Source of the DNA: Larkinella terrae
GTDB lineage: Bacteria; Bacteroidota; Bacteroidia; Cytophagales; Spirosomataceae
Assembly: GCF_009668025.1 (NCBI RefSeq)
Contig: NZ_WJXZ01000015.1
Location: 1 to 64,000 of the forward strand
DNA: 64,000 nt
Direction of reading: 5' to 3'
Made by a program: the position numbers and the translations under genes. The stretch's first letter is position 1. Each line of letters starts with the position of its first letter. Positions 16,818 to 24,666 of the stretch are shown here, one piece after another. Under the pieces are notes generated by a model. It worked only from the letters and a program-made list of their open reading frames with translations. It had not been told where the DNA came from and searched no databases.

Positions 16818-17267
16818 TCAGTTTTTCGCCCGCACATATTTTTCGACAATAATCCGGTCAATTCCCAGCTTTTCCAGCTTTTCGACGCCGGTTTGCGTCA
16901 GCGTATCGTTGCTGATTGTCACCGCAAACTGAAATTTGTGATTCTCCCACTGCTTGTCGACAAAGTACTCCAGATTCTCCGTATACGTGCTGTCGGCCAG
17001 CGTGTACGAACCACCGCCCGCTGAAAATGCAGCCGCGGATGAATCTGTTCCCGTCTGGATCGCGTGGTTCAGGAAAGCGAAATGGGTCGCGTTGATAATC
17101 TTGATCATTTTCCGATTCGGATCAAACGTCGAATACGTGCTGTCCTTTTCGGTGGCCGTAGCCGAAACAAGCTCCCAGGTTCCAACCAGCGGCAGCGGTT
17201 TTTTGGTTTCGCAACTGCTTACAGTAACAAGGGTGGTGATCAACAGAAGGGCGACGCTGAATTTCAT
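16818..17267 (-). CDS. Lipoprotein with lipocalin-like domain
   Basis: The protein is 149 residues. The SpII signal ends in VSSC (Cys19). The mature part begins VGTWELVSATATEKDST, the GxW motif typical of lipocalin-like and DUF4488-type beta barrels. It continues with KMIKIINATHFAFLNH and AGGGSYTLADSTYTENLEY, and ends with DTLTQTGVEKLEKLGIDRIIVEKYVR. A small hydrophobic ligand is usual for the fold, but the ligand and role here are unknown. It probably stands alone. A TAGCTTTA sequence about 50 bp upstream is a weak -7 candidate. Confidence 0.75.
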   Translation of the reverse strand: MKFSVALLLITTLVTVSSCETKKPLPLVGTWELVSATATEKDSTYSTFDPNRKMIKIINATHFAFLNHAIQTGTDSSAAAFSAGGGSYTLADSTYTENLEYFVDKQWENHKFQFAVTISNDTLTQTGVEKLEKLGIDRIIVEKYVRAKN

Positions 17268-17428
17268 CAGTTAAAGGGCGGTTTCGTCAGAAGGTTCGTG
17301 CTCAATTTTTGTCGTTGTAAAGCTACTGTTTATTGCGGATCGTTTCAGTTCGAACGAAAGAATAAAAACGACTTACGGCCACCTCGCCACCAGTTACCAG
17401 CTTTTTTCTACCAGTTATTGTTCCGCGA

Positions 17429-17459
17429 TTGCAGACCTTTTCGGAACGCTATACTTTTG
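17429..17459 (+). promoter_or_regulatory. Promoter of the DUF805 gene
   Basis: -7 TACTTTTG (17452-17459) fits TAnnTTTG. TTG at 17429-17431 lies 20 nt upstream. The predicted start near 17466 leaves a leader of about 45 nt before the ATG at 17510. Confidence 0.6.
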
Positions 17460-17509
17460 AATCAATAAACGGCCACAAGGGCTATAAACCACTACTAAAC
17501 ACAAAAACA

Positions 17510-17902
17510 ATGAACACTTCCATTCCATCCACTACCGGTTTTTCAATTGTCGACAATTACGTTTCTGTACTGAAAAAATTTAGCGATTTTAACGGACGTT
17601 CCCGTCGCAGTGAATACTGGTATTTTGTCCTGGTTAATGTCTTGGTTTCTCAGGCTTTAAACTTTACGAATGTACTGTTATTCGACAACGTAGCGCTGAT
17701 TGGCTGGATCGTGATGCTGTTCAATCTGGCGATTCTGGTTCCATCCATTGCCGTTGCGATCCGCCGGATGCACGACGTGGGCAAAAGTGGCTGGTACGCG
17801 TTGATCCCCATTTACAACCTGATTCTGGCCTGTACGGAAGGTGTTCACGGCATGAACGAATACGGTGCAGATCCGAAAGCAAAAGCGCAACAAATCGCTT
17901 AA
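17510..17902 (+). CDS. DUF805 family membrane protein
   Basis: The protein is about 130 residues. The family signature FSDFNGRSRRSEYWYFVLVN opens the protein, followed by three to four transmembrane helices (LVSQALNFTNVLLF, ALIGWIVMLFNLAILVPSIA) and the conserved IRRMHDVGKSGWYALIP loop. DUF805 proteins are small inner-membrane proteins of unknown function. The promoter at 17429-17459 excludes the upstream frame extension. A strong hairpin terminator follows. Confidence 0.9.
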   Translation: MNTSIPSTTGFSIVDNYVSVLKKFSDFNGRSRRSEYWYFVLVNVLVSQALNFTNVLLFDNVALIGWIVMLFNLAILVPSIAVAIRRMHDVGKSGWYALIPIYNLILACTEGVHGMNEYGADPKAKAQQIA

Positions 17903-17928
17903 GTTTTGTATTAAACTAAAATATATAG

Positions 17929-17968
17929 ATGCAAATAATCAGACCAGTCGAGGTCTGATTATTTGCAT
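17929..17968. terminator. Strong bidirectional hairpin
   Basis: Perfect 17-bp arms, ATGCAAATAATCAGACC (17929-17945) and its complement (17952-17968), enclose a 6-nt loop, 26 bp after the DUF805 stop. The stem is A/T-rich at its base, compatible with termination on both strands. Confidence 0.7.
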
Positions 17969-18091
17969 TAAAAGGATTTAAAAATCTATAAATCGTATTC
18001 GGTAATAATTTATTTTCCGCAAAAAAGGAAATCTTTAAACGTTATTAACTGGCTCAGTATATTCCCATCGGGGCAGTATAAGACCGTAAAT

Positions 18092-18946
18092 TCATTGAAT
18101 TAACCCAGCAAACAATTTATTCAGATCGGCATACGGTTTTGCTTCATTGACGTAGGAAAAAGTGCCTTTCTGAGAAATTTCCTCAGCCGCCCGAAAAAGT
18201 GCTCCGTAAGCAGCCCGCGCCAGCGAAGAACCCACGCTCACCCGCTTCACTCCCATTTCGGCCAGCTCTTCCAGCGAAAAACTGCCACCGGCCAGTCCCA
18301 TCAGCACATTCACGGGCCGGGGCGATACGGTTTTCACCACCGCTTCGATTTCTTCCCGGTTTTTCAGTCCGGGCGCGAACAGCACGTCGGCACCCGCATC
18401 GGCATAAGCTTCCAGCCGCCGGAGGGTGTCGTTCAGATCTGGTCGGCCATACAGCAGATTTTCGGCCCGCGCCGTGATCGTAAACGGTTGAGGTAAACTC
18501 CGGGCAGCGGCCACGGCGGCTTTTACGCGTTCAACGGCGAGGTCAAAAGGATAAATCGGATCGTGCGGTTTTCCGGTTGCGTCTTCGATGGAGCCTCCCG
18601 AAAGACCGGTTTGGGCGGCCAGCCGAATCGTTTCGGCGCAGGTTTCCGGATCATCGCCGTAGCCGTTTTCCAGATCGGCGGCAATCGGCAAATGCGTAGC
18701 GGCCACGATGCTTTGCGCGTTTTGCAGGGTTTCGGCGCGGGTAACCGAGCCATGTCCGTCCGGTTTTCCGAGCAAATACGCCAGCCCCGCGCTGGTGGTC
18801 GCAAGCGCCTTAAACCCAAAACTGGCTAAAACCCGCGCCGACCCCGCGTCCCAGGGATTCGGAATGACAAACAGACCGGGTTGTTGATGCAAAGCCCGGA
18901 ACGCTTCGGCCCGGGCCTGGAATGAATGTTCTGTTGATTGGCTCAT
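18092..18946 (-). CDS. Isocitrate lyase/PEP mutase family enzyme
   Basis: This is a 284-residue TIM-barrel enzyme. Seen are FVIPNPWDAGSARVLASFGF, ALATTSAGLAYLLGKPDG, the metal-binding PIAADLENGYGDD and GGSIEDATG, and ITARAENLLYGRPDL. These are the core motifs of the phosphoenolpyruvate mutase/2-methylisocitrate lyase superfamily (oxaloacetate decarboxylase-like branch). The catalytic KKCGH loop of true isocitrate and methylisocitrate lyases is not visible, so the reaction cannot be named. It probably acts on a 2-oxo or 2-hydroxy acid. It stands alone. Confidence 0.85.
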   Translation of the reverse strand: MSQSTEHSFQARAEAFRALHQQPGLFVIPNPWDAGSARVLASFGFKALATTSAGLAYLLGKPDGHGSVTRAETLQNAQSIVAATHLPIAADLENGYGDDPETCAETIRLAAQTGLSGGSIEDATGKPHDPIYPFDLAVERVKAAVAAARSLPQPFTITARAENLLYGRPDLNDTLRRLEAYADAGADVLFAPGLKNREEIEAVVKTVSPRPVNVLMGLAGGSFSLEELAEMGVKRVSVGSSLARAAYGALFRAAEEISQKGTFSYVNEAKPYADLNKLFAGLIQ

Positions 18947-18995
18947 AGCCGGAATTTACGGCAATTGCGGCAAATTCCGGCTATCGGTATGCGAC

Positions 18996-20267
18996 TTAGG
19001 GCGTGCGTCGTAATCGGAAAATCCCATTAATATTCGCCGTTCCGGTTGGCTCCCGCGTGGCTTTCGGCATAATCCAACCGGCCGGTAACACGGTAAACGT
19101 CCCCCAAACCCATTCCTCACTGATGTCAATCACCCGCAGATTACCGTCACTGAGAATCGGTTTTTTGTTCTTCTCGTAGATGTGCTGGTAAATAATCGTT
19201 CCCATATTGAGATTGAAAACTACATCAGCTCCCATCGTCCAGCGAAATATACCGGTTTTGGTGCCGGGAAAAGCCAACTCACACAGTTCCGAGCCGTTAC
19301 GACCGAGCAGAATAGTTGATTGCGCGCGAACATTGATGCCGCCCGTATATGTTTTCCATTCTGCGCCGTCAATTTGCACCGAAATGCCTTCCGGCGCCAC
19401 CATAATATTGGATACCAACCGAATATCTTTAAAAACCTGGCCGTCAATGGTGACCGATTGATTGAGGGAAACCGTAATGGCAACCGGATTTTTAGCCGGA
19501 ATATGCTCAGGAGCGTAGTACGTTGCGGTCGCTTGGTTGTGTGCCAGTGCCCCCGGGCCGGACACCGTCCATTGTTTGATGTACTTCTCACTGATCACCG
19601 AGGGAAGCGGAACAAACAAATCTTCCATCACCGCTCCCGGGTCAGCAATGTGTTGCCGAACTTTCAGGTTGATCGAACCGCCGGGATTGACGACACCCAA
19701 ACCCGGATCCAGCTCAATATTCTTGAAAAAGGTCCAGTCACTAAAATGCGTTGTTTCCACCGACAGCGTTCGGGCCGCCGTATCGAGCGAGCGCCGGGCC
19801 GGTGATTTCCAGCTACCCTTGTCGGTCTGATAAGCAATCCGGAGCGCTTCCGGAGCACTCCCCAGCACGTCCGATTCATCGTACTGAAACGTAATGGATG
19901 CGGGTTTGGCAAACGTAATGCCGTGGGGTATCAGCCGAAACGCCTGCCCTGCGCCCGACGGGCAGTTGTTCGTAATCGGCTGTACCGAAATGGACTGCGA
20001 ACTGGCGAGGGCTCCGGCAGGAATGACAACCCGAACGCGCCGATCTTTGGATTCGATGGTGCCACCCGCCGGACCGATCATTGCCGTGAGGACTTCGCCA
20101 TCGGGCGTTCCCACTGGCGTAATGGCTCCTTCGGGCTGGGGTGTGGTTGGCGGATCGACCCGGGAACCGCCCGATTCTTCGGGGGTCAGGAGGTCCGTAT
20201 CGTGTTTACAGGAAATGGCAAATACGACGAGCGTCAGGCTCAGGATAAAGGCAAATAACTTGTTCAT
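18996..20267 (-). CDS. Lipoprotein with ZU5-like domain
   Basis: The protein is 423 residues. The SpII signal ends FAISC (Cys20). A Pro/Glu-rich linker leads to IGPAGGTIESKDRRVRVVIP followed by AGALASSQSISVQPI, the start of a ZU5-type beta domain (about residues 65-185). The remainder is beta-rich (KPVAITVSLNQSVTIDG). Cell-surface attachment is likely and the partner is unknown. An inverted repeat touches the start codon directly, suggesting translational or operator control. Confidence 0.75.
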   Translation of the reverse strand: MNKLFAFILSLTLVVFAISCKHDTDLLTPEESGGSRVDPPTTPQPEGAITPVGTPDGEVLTAMIGPAGGTIESKDRRVRVVIPAGALASSQSISVQPITNNCPSGAGQAFRLIPHGITFAKPASITFQYDESDVLGSAPEALRIAYQTDKGSWKSPARRSLDTAARTLSVETTHFSDWTFFKNIELDPGLGVVNPGGSINLKVRQHIADPGAVMEDLFVPLPSVISEKYIKQWTVSGPGALAHNQATATYYAPEHIPAKNPVAITVSLNQSVTIDGQVFKDIRLVSNIMVAPEGISVQIDGAEWKTYTGGINVRAQSTILLGRNGSELCELAFPGTKTGIFRWTMGADVVFNLNMGTIIYQHIYEKNKKPILSDGNLRVIDISEEWVWGTFTVLPAGWIMPKATREPTGTANINGIFRLRRTP

Positions 20268-20292
20268 TGGCAGTGTGTTGTTTACACTGCCA
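20268..20292 (-). promoter_or_regulatory. Inverted repeat abutting the ZU5 lipoprotein start codon
   Basis: Perfect 9-bp arms TGGCAGTGT (20268-20276) and ACACTGCCA (20284-20292) with a 7-nt loop. The left arm ends on the base next to the ATG (20265-20267 on the plus strand). In the transcript this hairpin would occupy the ribosome-binding region. Confidence 0.55.
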
Positions 20293-20341
20293 AAATTGAA
20301 CCCGGATTTACCTTCTGAAAATGAGGGATTCCCTGAAACGG

Positions 20342-20368
20342 AAAAAGCCGCCCATGAAGCGGCTTTTT
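20342..20368. terminator. Rho-independent terminator after ridA
   Basis: AAAAAGCCGC (20342-20351) and GCGGCTTTTT (20359-20368) form a perfect 10-bp stem with a 7-nt loop, with A- and T-runs at both feet. It is 48 bp past the stop of the minus-strand ridA gene and works in principle on both strands. Confidence 0.8.
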
Positions 20369-20415
20369 AGGTGACGAAGAATAATCCTGAAAGTTCGGGC
20401 CGTCGATGCGGTTTT

Positions 20416-20880
20416 TTAGTCGGCCAGTTCAAACATGACTTCAATTTCGACCGGGATATTTTCCGGCAGTGTGCCCATGCCCACGGCCGAGCGAACGCCC
20501 ACGCCGTTGTCTTCGCCCCAAATCGAAACGAACAGTTCACTACAGCCATTGATCACGAACGGGTGGCGCTCAAAATCGGCCGTTGCATTCACCATGCCCA
20601 GCGTTTTGATGACGCGCTTGATTTTGTTCAGCGTGCCGAATTTTGCTTTCAGGGTCGCCAGAATCGTCAAACCGACCTGTTGGGCGGCCAGTTTGCCCTC
20701 GTCGATATTCATGTCGGCACCGATCCGGCCAATGATGCGGCTCCCGTCGTTCTTCACCGGTCCGTGGCCGGAAACGTAAACGAATTTGTCAACGATCAGA
20801 CACGGTTTGTAAACGCCCATCGGCTTCGGCGCGGGCGGCAGGGTCAGGCCCAGTTGGGCAAATTTTTCGTCAGGCGTCAT
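20416..20880 (-). CDS. RidA family protein (reactive intermediate/imine deaminase-like)
   Basis: The protein is about 154 residues. Motifs are LPPAPKPMGVYKPC, FVYVSGHGPV, IGADMNIDEGKLAAQQ, KRVIKTLGMVNATADFERHP and the C-terminal LPENIPVEIEVMFELAD, whose Glu and the upstream GVRSAVGMGTLP arginine fit the RidA active site that hydrolyses 2-aminoacrylate-type imines. The frame is open to 21045, and the extra N-terminus would be low complexity and partly encoded by a palindromic repeat. ATG 20880 gives the standard family length, although ATG 20985 cannot be excluded. It follows the gluconate permease gene on the same strand. Confidence 0.88.
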   Translation of the reverse strand: MTPDEKFAQLGLTLPPAPKPMGVYKPCLIVDKFVYVSGHGPVKNDGSRIIGRIGADMNIDEGKLAAQQVGLTILATLKAKFGTLNKIKRVIKTLGMVNATADFERHPFVINGCSELFVSIWGEDNGVGVRSAVGMGTLPENIPVEIEVMFELAD

Positions 20881-20996
20881 AGGCGCAGTTTCAGAAGTAA
20901 GGTCAGACTCAGGTTCCAAATCGAATTTTAAATTTTTGTCCGGTTCAAACCCGGTGTTCAGGTAATGATGAGCCATGTATTCCATATCAGTGCGTT

Positions 20997-21074
20997 GGTT
21001 TTCGATATTCGGTTTTCGGTTTTCAGTCCCGGCGGGGAACCGCACCGAATACTGTAAACCAAAAACCGTAAACC
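20997..21074. repeat. Word palindrome, GGTTTTCGG family
   Basis: GGTTTTCGATATTCGGTTTT (from 20997) pairs loosely with the right arm 21044-21074, whose complement reads GGTTTACGGTTTTTGG. It sits between the stop of the GntP permease gene (21079) and ridA. Confidence 0.55.
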
Positions 21075-21078
21075 TTAA

Positions 21079-22398
21079 TTAAACCACCAAATTTAAGGCT
21101 AAAACGCCAGCCAACCCGACAATAGACACAATTGTTTCCATCACCGTCCAGGTTTGGAGGGTTTCTTTGATGCTTAAATTAAAATATTCCTTGAATAACC
21201 AGAAACCGCCGTCGTTCAGGTGCGACATCATCAGGCTGCCGGAGCCAATGGCCAGAACCATCAATTCAGGTTTCACATTGGTCTGATTTTCAAGCAGTGG
21301 CAGAATGATTCCGACGGTTGTTAAACCGGCCACCGTGGCCGAACCCACGCAAACCCGGATAACGGCCGCTATGCCCCAGCCCAGCAGCAAGGGCGAAATT
21401 TCGACGCCCTGTAGCAAAAAACCGATGTATTTGCTCGTTCCGCTATCGATAAAAATCTGCTTCAAAGCCCCGGCCCCGGCAATGACCAGCAACACCGGCG
21501 ACGCGGCTTTAATGGCCTCTTCGAGGTCTTTCATGACAACTTTCGTCGATTGACCGCGCTGAATACCCAGAGTATAAACCGCCACCAGCACCGACAGCAA
21601 CATGCCAATATACGGTTCCGCCAGCAAGGTAACGATCTGATGCGCAAACGATCCCGGCGTCAAAACCGACTTCAGCGGCCCAGTCAGGGTTAGTAACAAA
21701 ACCGGTAGAAGGGCAACAAAGAAGCTGATTCCCGCACCCGGCAGTTCATTTTCCGGAATCACTTTGACTTTGAACAGGTCCCGGTCGATCTGCGGTTTGT
21801 ATTTCGACAAGGTTTTCCCGAAAATGGGTCCCGCGATGATGATGGCCGGAATGGCAACGATGATGCCGTACATCAGCGTCCGGCCGATGTTGGCGCCCAG
21901 TTGCCCGGCAATGGCTGCGGGCGACGGGTGCGGTGGCAAATAGCCGTGGGCCACCGACAAAGCCGCCAGCATCGGAACCGCCACCGTCATCATGGGCAAA
22001 CCCGAGGAAGCTGTAATGGTGACGATCAGCGGAAAAACGATGATAAAACCGGCGTTGTAAAACAGCGGAATACCGATAATAAAACCGGCCAGCGCCAGCC
22101 CCCAGCGGAGGTTTTTGATGCCAAAAAGCTTGATCAGGACGTTCGTAATCCGCATGGCCGCCCCACTTTCGGCCACGAGTCGGCCCAGCATGGCCCCAAA
22201 ACCGACAATCAGAACCAGCTCGCCCAGCGTGCCGCCGATACCGGTTTGAATGGATTTGCCGACCGCTACCACATCCATTCCCGATGCCAGCCCGATACCA
22301 AGCGCAACCAGCACAAAGGAAATGAACGTGTCGATCTTGACAAATGCGATCAGAAATACCAGGGCCAGAATGCCCAGAAAGGTGAGTAGAAGTGGCAT
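21079..22398 (-). CDS. GntP family gluconate:H+ symporter
   Basis: The protein is 439 residues with about 12 predicted membrane segments. The family segments VLIVGFGAMLGRLVAESGAA, GIPLFYNAGFIIVFPLI, AHGYLPPHPSPAAIAGQLGA and SHLNDGGFWLFKEYFNLS are all clear GntP/GntT signatures. It likely imports gluconate or a related sugar acid with protons. The neighbouring downstream RidA-like protein may detoxify an enamine by-product of the same catabolic route, but no kinase or dehydratase gene is adjacent. Confidence 0.93.
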   Translation of the reverse strand: MPLLLTFLGILALVFLIAFVKIDTFISFVLVALGIGLASGMDVVAVGKSIQTGIGGTLGELVLIVGFGAMLGRLVAESGAAMRITNVLIKLFGIKNLRWGLALAGFIIGIPLFYNAGFIIVFPLIVTITASSGLPMMTVAVPMLAALSVAHGYLPPHPSPAAIAGQLGANIGRTLMYGIIVAIPAIIIAGPIFGKTLSKYKPQIDRDLFKVKVIPENELPGAGISFFVALLPVLLLTLTGPLKSVLTPGSFAHQIVTLLAEPYIGMLLSVLVAVYTLGIQRGQSTKVVMKDLEEAIKAASPVLLVIAGAGALKQIFIDSGTSKYIGFLLQGVEISPLLLGWGIAAVIRVCVGSATVAGLTTVGIILPLLENQTNVKPELMVLAIGSGSLMMSHLNDGGFWLFKEYFNLSIKETLQTWTVMETIVSIVGLAGVLALNLVV

Positions 22399-22440
22399 TT
22401 AAGAGGATTGGGATTGTTTAGGAGGGCGTAAGATAGCAAT

Positions 22441-22533
22441 TAATGAATAATGAACAATGAATAATGAAGCTGACCGGCCACCAGCATATCCTTCCGTTAG
22501 CCCTATTCATTTTTCATTGTTCATTGTTCATTA
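22441..22533. repeat. Word palindrome, AATGAACAATGAA family
   Basis: The 28-bp arms TAATGAATAATGAACAATGA... (22441-22468) and 22506-22533 match at about 25 positions. The right arm runs into the 3' end of the mcrC-like gene and encodes its last residues (MNNEQ). Confidence 0.75.
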
Positions 22534-23776
22534 CCCCCAAAACCGCTTCTTCCAGAGGCAACGTGACATCGAAGGGCACGACGCGGAGGTGCATGGTTTC
22601 GTCGTAACCGAAGAGGTCGAGCGGTTTTTGAAACTGCTCGGTAATCGGATAAATCAGGATGAGTTCGGTGGCGCTGTACTTTTTGCCGTAGGCATACAAC
22701 TGGTACAGATCGCCCTGGTCGATTCCGTAATTTCCGGCCGCGTTGGACGCATCGATGCGTTTCCATTTTGTATCCAGTACCGTGATCACGCCGTTTTTTC
22801 GCAGAATAATGTCCGGCCGCAACCGGAATTTTCGCGAACCGCTGTGGTTGTCGATCAGGTGCTGCGACGATTCCTGAAGAACAACTTCGCCCCCGGAAAC
22901 GTAGCGTTGAAAACCGGCCGCGACGTAATCTTCAAAAATCCGTTCCATCGGAAACAGCAACGCCAGGTTCAGGTATCGCCCGGGCGTCAACCCAAATGCC
23001 CGGCCGTTCAGCAGGGCTTCGGCCCAGCGCAAAGCCGGTTGATAGGGAGCAAAAAGCCGGTTTTGTGTTGCCACCGCCCGCAGGTCGTCTGCAACCCGGT
23101 CGGAAGCAGGAATGTCTTCCATCGCAAACAGCAATTGCCGGATGCGGGTCTGATTGGGAACCGTCCGGGCGCGGGACTGCACAAATTCCAGGGCAGATTT
23201 CAGTAAACGGTTGGGCGGTAAATTGGTGGTTTGCTCATCGAACGTGGTGACAAGTCGCTCGGCGTGGAGCGGGTTTTGGCGAACCTGCGTGGCGACTTCC
23301 AGTTTCCCTTTCATAAACCGCTGCGTATTGGTTTTCGGCACGTACGATTTTTGTAACCCCCGGGTAATCAGGGGCATAACCTCCGCCAGAAACGCTGAAA
23401 TGAATACTTCCCAAACCGGTAGTTTAGCGGCTCCCAGGTGCACCGACCCAACCGATTGGAAGGGGCCGCTGCGCAAATACCGCAGCATCCGAAGCAGCGT
23501 TTTCCGGGCGTTTTCGACATCGACGGCTTTGGGTAAAATCTCCAGTTGGGTGCCATCGCGGGTCTCGAGCAGCCCGACGTAATTCTTCACCCGGATGCAT
23601 TCGCGGCCTTTCTGCAGAAAAAAAGTCATCAAGGTATCGGCTTCGCTTTCGGTTACGAAGTTGCGGAGCGCATCAAAAACCGCATCCGGCAGGTGTAATT
23701 CCGTCAGCGAATTGACCGCATCGGGAAAATCACGACTCCGCCGGATGAGGCCGTACTCAGTGAGGGTGAAGGTCAT
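22514..23776 (-). CDS. mcrC: McrC-type restriction system nuclease subunit
   Basis: This is a 420-residue McrC/DUF2357-like protein. The N-terminal part (residues 1-120) has the McrC layout with LEILPKAVDVENARKTLLRML. The C-terminal PD-(D/E)xK nuclease core reads RLRPDIILRKNGVITVLDTKWKR (catalytic Asp and DxK), followed by QGDLYQLYAYGKKY, a typical McrC Q/Y motif. McrC cuts modified DNA when driven by the McrB GTPase. Here the only McrB-like gene lies 12.9 kb upstream on the same strand (36631-38214). The start codon overlaps the stop of a META-domain lipoprotein gene (ATGA), implying translational coupling. Confidence 0.88.
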   Translation of the reverse strand: MTFTLTEYGLIRRSRDFPDAVNSLTELHLPDAVFDALRNFVTESEADTLMTFFLQKGRECIRVKNYVGLLETRDGTQLEILPKAVDVENARKTLLRMLRYLRSGPFQSVGSVHLGAAKLPVWEVFISAFLAEVMPLITRGLQKSYVPKTNTQRFMKGKLEVATQVRQNPLHAERLVTTFDEQTTNLPPNRLLKSALEFVQSRARTVPNQTRIRQLLFAMEDIPASDRVADDLRAVATQNRLFAPYQPALRWAEALLNGRAFGLTPGRYLNLALLFPMERIFEDYVAAGFQRYVSGGEVVLQESSQHLIDNHSGSRKFRLRPDIILRKNGVITVLDTKWKRIDASNAAGNYGIDQGDLYQLYAYGKKYSATELILIYPITEQFQKPLDLFGYDETMHLRVVPFDVTLPLEEAVLGVMNNEQ

Positions 23777-24612
23777 TGAGAAGCCGTTTTCCGAAACGTC
23801 ATCACGTATTTGCCATCGGCTAGCAGCGTCAGGCGGTTGTTACTGATTCGATAAAGGGTAACACTTTGCAGGGTGGACAAAAAACCGCTTTCAAAGTTGT
23901 ACGGGCACGCCCGGCGGGTGGTCGAAATGGTCTCGAACCGGACGTTGTCGCCGTCGGCCTGTACCTGCCCCTGCAGGGAATTGCACCCGGTAAAACCCTG
24001 TACTTTCTTCTCTTTCAGGTTGATAGCCAATGTCGGCATCTGGCGGTTCACAAACTGCTCGGCGTGCAAACGCTGCCCACGATACGTTTCCAAAACCCAC
24101 TGGCTGTTCAGCCGGGAGACGCCGTTGAGGAAGGTTCCGCAGCCGCTGTACCGCTGGCCGTTGGTTTCAACCGTAACGCCGTAAGCAAACGACTGACCGG
24201 TTTTGGTATCCCGGCAAACGACGGGGCTGATGATGATTTTCAGCCGCCGGTTGGCCACTACGGCCCGACTCACCGTTCGCTTTCCCGACCCGGTTTGCTC
24301 GGCCATCAGTTCTGCGTCGATCAGAATGCCGTTGCTGCGCGGGTCGCGCTGCGATTTGGGAACGGCGGCCAGAAGAACCGGGCCGTTCTGGGTTTGAAAC
24401 CGAATGGCTTTCGTAAAATCGACATCCAGCGTCCAGGTTGGCGTGCCGCCCTGTGCCGTGAAGTCGATGCCCTGCCGCCGTTTGCTGCCAAAATCGTTTG
24501 TGGTAATCTCACCCGCATCCGTTGGCTGACTGCTCGTCGCAGGTGTTTTCCGGCAACCATCCGCCAGGATAAAGACGCCAAAAAGGCAAAAAAAGTGTGC
24601 AAGTTTCTTCAT
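23773..24612 (-). CDS. META/HslJ-domain lipoprotein
   Basis: The protein is about 279 residues. The SpII signal ends ILADGC (Cys20). The C-terminal domain, SQWVLETYRGQRL with MPTLAINLKEKKVQGFTGCN then SLQGQ, is a META (HslJ-like) domain. The central part contains a COG3650-like segment with VVCRDTKTGQSFAYGV and YSGCGTFL. It is predicted in the periplasm. The ATG at 24612 (MKKLAHFF) replaces an upstream extension to 24633. TATACGTTTTGG lies about 35 bp upstream as a near-consensus -7. The last codons overlap the start of mcrC, an unusual pairing. Confidence 0.85.
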   Translation of the reverse strand: MKKLAHFFCLFGVFILADGCRKTPATSSQPTDAGEITTNDFGSKRRQGIDFTAQGGTPTWTLDVDFTKAIRFQTQNGPVLLAAVPKSQRDPRSNGILIDAELMAEQTGSGKRTVSRAVVANRRLKIIISPVVCRDTKTGQSFAYGVTVETNGQRYSGCGTFLNGVSRLNSQWVLETYRGQRLHAEQFVNRQMPTLAINLKEKKVQGFTGCNSLQGQVQADGDNVRFETISTTRRACPYNFESGFLSTLQSVTLYRISNNRLTLLADGKYVMTFRKTASQ

Positions 24613-24666
24613 AATCCGATGAGTTATTCCCAAAACGTATACACACCGGATTTTGTTGAAAAGCGG

